Source of the DNA: Streptomyces sp. NBC_00461
GTDB taxonomy: Bacteria; Actinomycetota; Actinomycetes; Streptomycetales; Streptomycetaceae
DNA: 64,000 nt
Assembly (NCBI RefSeq): GCF_036013935.1
Contig: NZ_CP107902.1
Span: forward strand, 1,054,001 to 1,118,000
Direction: 5' to 3'
The notes beneath the pieces were generated by a model that ran no database searches, was not told where the DNA came from, and saw nothing but the letters and a program-made list of their open reading frames with translations. Numbering within the stretch: position 1 is the stretch's first letter; the number at the start of each line of letters is the position of its first letter. A program made the position numbers and the translations under genes. Shown here one piece after another: positions 62,441-64,000 of the stretch.

Positions 62441-62848
62441 CGGCACGCCGACGGCCTCGACGAGGTGACCGACCTGATCGAGCGGTCCGCGAACGTGCTG
62501 GAGGTGGCGAGCGAGATCAACCGGCTCGGGCTCGGCGTCTGGCTGGACGGCCGCTCGGACTACGGCAACGCCATCGAGACCTTCAGCCGGGATCACGCCG
62601 GTGAGCTGCGCGCCCGCACCACGGTCCTGGTCCTGGGCGACGCCCGCTCCAACTACCACGCACCGCGCGCCGACGCGCTCGGCAGGATCGCCGGCCGCTG
62701 CGGGCACCTGTTCTGGCTCAACCCCGAGCCACGGGCCGCCTGGGACAGCGGCGACTCCGTGATCGGTCGGTACGCCGGGTACTGCGACGAGGTGGTGGAG
62801 TGCCGCAGCCTGCGGCAGCTGCGCGCCTTCGTCGAGCGCCTCGCCTGA
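62435..62848 (+). pseudogene. VWA domain CoxE-like protein, C-terminal fragment
   Basis: DLIERSANVLEVASEINRLG, VWLDGRSDYGNAIETFSRDH, TTVLVLGDARSNYHAPRADA and LFWLNPEPRAAWDSGDSVIG are the C-terminal VWA domain of CoxE-like proteins. The N-terminal ~250 residues are absent. It lies downstream of the decayed MoxR gene, its usual partner. Confidence 0.8.
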
Positions 62849-62894
62849 GCCACCCCATGCCGTCCACACCACAGACCGAAGAGAGGTGACCCGC

Positions 62895-62996
62895 ATGGCA
62901 GATGACGTGCTGGGCCTGCTCCGGCCGGCGTACCCCGCCAGCAAGGCCTTCCTGCCGAACGGGCACCGTAACCCCACAGGAGCAGTGCAGTCATGA
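62895..62996 (+). CDS. Small ORF, 33 residues, unknown
   Basis: ATG 62895 follows AGAGGTGA and the stop overlaps the next start (ATGA at 62993), which suggests translational coupling to the MaoC pair. Sequence MADDVLGLLRPAYPASKAFL; no family recognised. It may be a leader peptide or the remnant of a longer gene. Confidence 0.45.
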   Translation: MADDVLGLLRPAYPASKAFLPNGHRNPTGAVQS

Positions 62997-63538
62997 CGGA
63001 CACCACGAAACCAGCGCAGGCCGCGGTGAGTCACATCTCCGGCGAGATGCTGGCGGCCGTCGGCCGCACCCTGTCCCGCCGCGTCTCCTTCCCCGTCTCC
63101 GAGTCGGACATCCGCCGCTGGGCGCTGGCCGTCTACTACCCCGACGCCCCGCCCGAGCGCTTCATCGAGGCGGAGACCGCCGCGAAGCCGCGCCACGGCG
63201 GGATCACCGCACCGGAGGACTTCAACCCCTTCGCCTGGCTGGCGGCGCTGCAGAGCGCGGCTCCGTCCGGCGGGAAGGAGAACGATCCCGGCTCCCTCGA
63301 GCGCATGCTCGGTATCACTCCGCCGCCGTTGGAGTTCCAGCTGAACGGGGGCCTGGAGGCCGACTACGGCGTGCCGATGCGGCCGGGTGACGTGATCACC
63401 TCGGAGAACCGGCTGATGTCGTACGCCGAGCGCCCCGGCCGGCTCGGTCTGATGCTGTTCACCGTCACCGAGGACACCTGGACGAACCAGGACGGCAAGC
63501 TCGTCAAGCGCAGCCGTACGACTCTCATCCGCTACTGA
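62993..63538 (+). CDS. MaoC/FAS1-like dehydratase, N-terminal partner
   Basis: 181-residue hot-dog fold protein of the FAS1_DH group: PVSESDIRRWALAVYYPDAP, ITAPEDFNPFAWLAALQS, LNGGLEADYGVPMRPGDVIT and LGLMLFTVTEDTWTNQDGKL. YYPDAPPERF is the family hallmark near residue 45. It precedes the catalytic MaoC partner by 15 bases. The second such pair in the window (the other is 27280-28139) but on the opposite strand and only distantly similar. Confidence 0.9.
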   Translation: MTDTTKPAQAAVSHISGEMLAAVGRTLSRRVSFPVSESDIRRWALAVYYPDAPPERFIEAETAAKPRHGGITAPEDFNPFAWLAALQSAAPSGGKENDPGSLERMLGITPPPLEFQLNGGLEADYGVPMRPGDVITSENRLMSYAERPGRLGLMLFTVTEDTWTNQDGKLVKRSRTTLIRY

Positions 63539-63553
63539 CCGCGTCGAGGAATC

Positions 63554-63967
63554 ATGACCACCATACTCAGTCCGGCCGTCGGCGACAGTCTGCCGGAGTT
63601 CACCCGCACGACCGATTTCGCCCACTGGAACCGTTACGCGGCCGTGAACGACGAGTTCGTCCCGATCCACATGGACGAGGAGGCCGGGCGGGCCGCCGGC
63701 TACTCGGGGGCCTTCGGGATGGGCAATCTGCAGTGGGCCTACCTGCACAACCTGGTGCGCGACTGGCTCGGCGGCGCCGGCCGAATCGTGTCGCTGCGCT
63801 GCCGGTTCCGGGCCGTCAACACACGCGGCATGACCGTCTGCGCACGCGGCAGGGTCACCGCGGTGCGCGTCGAGGACGGCGTGCGCCTGGTCGACCTCGA
63901 CGTGTGGACCGAGGACCAGGACGGCAACCAGATCGCTCCCGGGAAGGCCGTCGTCGAGCTCGAGTGA
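63554..63967 (+). CDS. MaoC-like hydratase, catalytic partner
   Basis: 137-residue hot-dog protein. FAHWNRYAAVNDEFVPIHMD carries the Asp/His dyad in the form NDEFVPIHMD, and GYSGAFGMGNLQWAYLHNLV follows as the second structural motif. ATG 63554 follows GAGGAATC. With the previous gene it would form a heteromeric enoyl-CoA hydratase. It is the last complete gene of the window. Confidence 0.9.
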   Translation: MTTILSPAVGDSLPEFTRTTDFAHWNRYAAVNDEFVPIHMDEEAGRAAGYSGAFGMGNLQWAYLHNLVRDWLGGAGRIVSLRCRFRAVNTRGMTVCARGRVTAVRVEDGVRLVDLDVWTEDQDGNQIAPGKAVVELE

Positions 63968-64000
63968 CGTCGTCACATGGCGGGCCCGTCCCCGGTGACC

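Noticed and set aside
62159..63976. 605-codon minus-strand open frame
   Set aside because: Only its last ~95 codons resemble a real protein (hydrolase fragment). The rest is antisense to the CoxE fragment and the MaoC pair.
1..64000. CRISPR array, tRNA or rRNA genes
   Set aside because: No regularly spaced repeats of 20-40 bases and no tRNA- or rRNA-like sequence was recognised on either strand.

Overview
The window is very GC-rich DNA with many GTG starts, purine-rich ribosome binding sites and IS5, ISAs1, IS110 and IS3-type transposase relics. All of this fits a high-GC actinomycete, most likely a Streptomyces. The content is a large accessory catabolic island. Most intact genes belong to CoA-thioester metabolism: acyl-CoA ligases, acyl-CoA dehydrogenases, enoyl-CoA hydratases, MaoC-type hydratases, 3-hydroxyacyl-CoA or SDR dehydrogenases, SCP-x type thiolase, and family III CoA-transferases. 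Oxygenase-type genes sit among them: a P450, an F420/luciferase-like enzyme, a FAD aromatic hydroxylase and VOC proteins. No rRNA, tRNA or CRISPR array was seen. The substrate cannot be read from the sequence; aromatic, terpenoid or amino-acid-derived acids are all possible.

Layout. 0-17.5 kb: P450 3' part, TetR regulator, enoyl-CoA hydratase, alpha/beta hydrolase, the operon small protein-ligase-hydroxyacyl-CoA dehydrogenase, two IS5-like relics around a VOC gene, cupin, two-domain VOC protein, decayed MFS gene, luciferase-like oxidoreductase, DUF2889 protein, a fused acyl-CoA dehydrogenase/thiolase relic, enoyl-CoA hydratase and a dead ligase. 18.5-35 kb: amidohydrolase, a tandem TetR-TetR protein, SCP-x thiolase, ligase, an enoyl-CoA hydratase split by an ISAs1 element, a MaoC pair, enoyl-CoA hydratase, DUF35 protein, SDR, relics of IS110, TetR and thiolase, another ligase and an OmpR/GAF-type regulator. 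35-44.7 kb: a tight minus-strand operon (CoA-transferase, hydratase, hydrolase, AcuI-like reductase, HMG-CoA lyase/CoA-transferase deletion fusion, FAD hydroxylase, broken maoC) divergent from a ligase. 44.7-49 kb: nested and abutting IS relics around one VOC gene. 49-64 kb: enoyl-CoA hydratase, PucR regulator, fused indolepyruvate:ferredoxin oxidoreductase, amino-acid dehydrogenase, frameshifted hydroxyacyl-CoA dehydrogenase, truncated etfB, DoxX, two acyl-CoA dehydrogenases, decayed MoxR/CoxE genes and a second MaoC pair.

How it works together. At least three parallel, partly redundant beta-oxidation-like modules are present: ligase to dehydrogenase to hydratase to hydroxyacyl dehydrogenase to thiolase. 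Each has lost one or more steps through frameshifts, deletions or IS insertion, so the modules may complement each other or depend on genes elsewhere.

The most interesting non-coding signal is a repeated operator-like element built as two 9-base arms around 3 bases (ATACCGTAA, n3, TTACGGTAT). It recurs in front of genes from 2 kb to 61 kb and implies one TetR-type regulon over the whole island. A second word, TGTCAGAT, recurs only in the 21-34 kb module, next to the tandem TetR gene and its neighbours.
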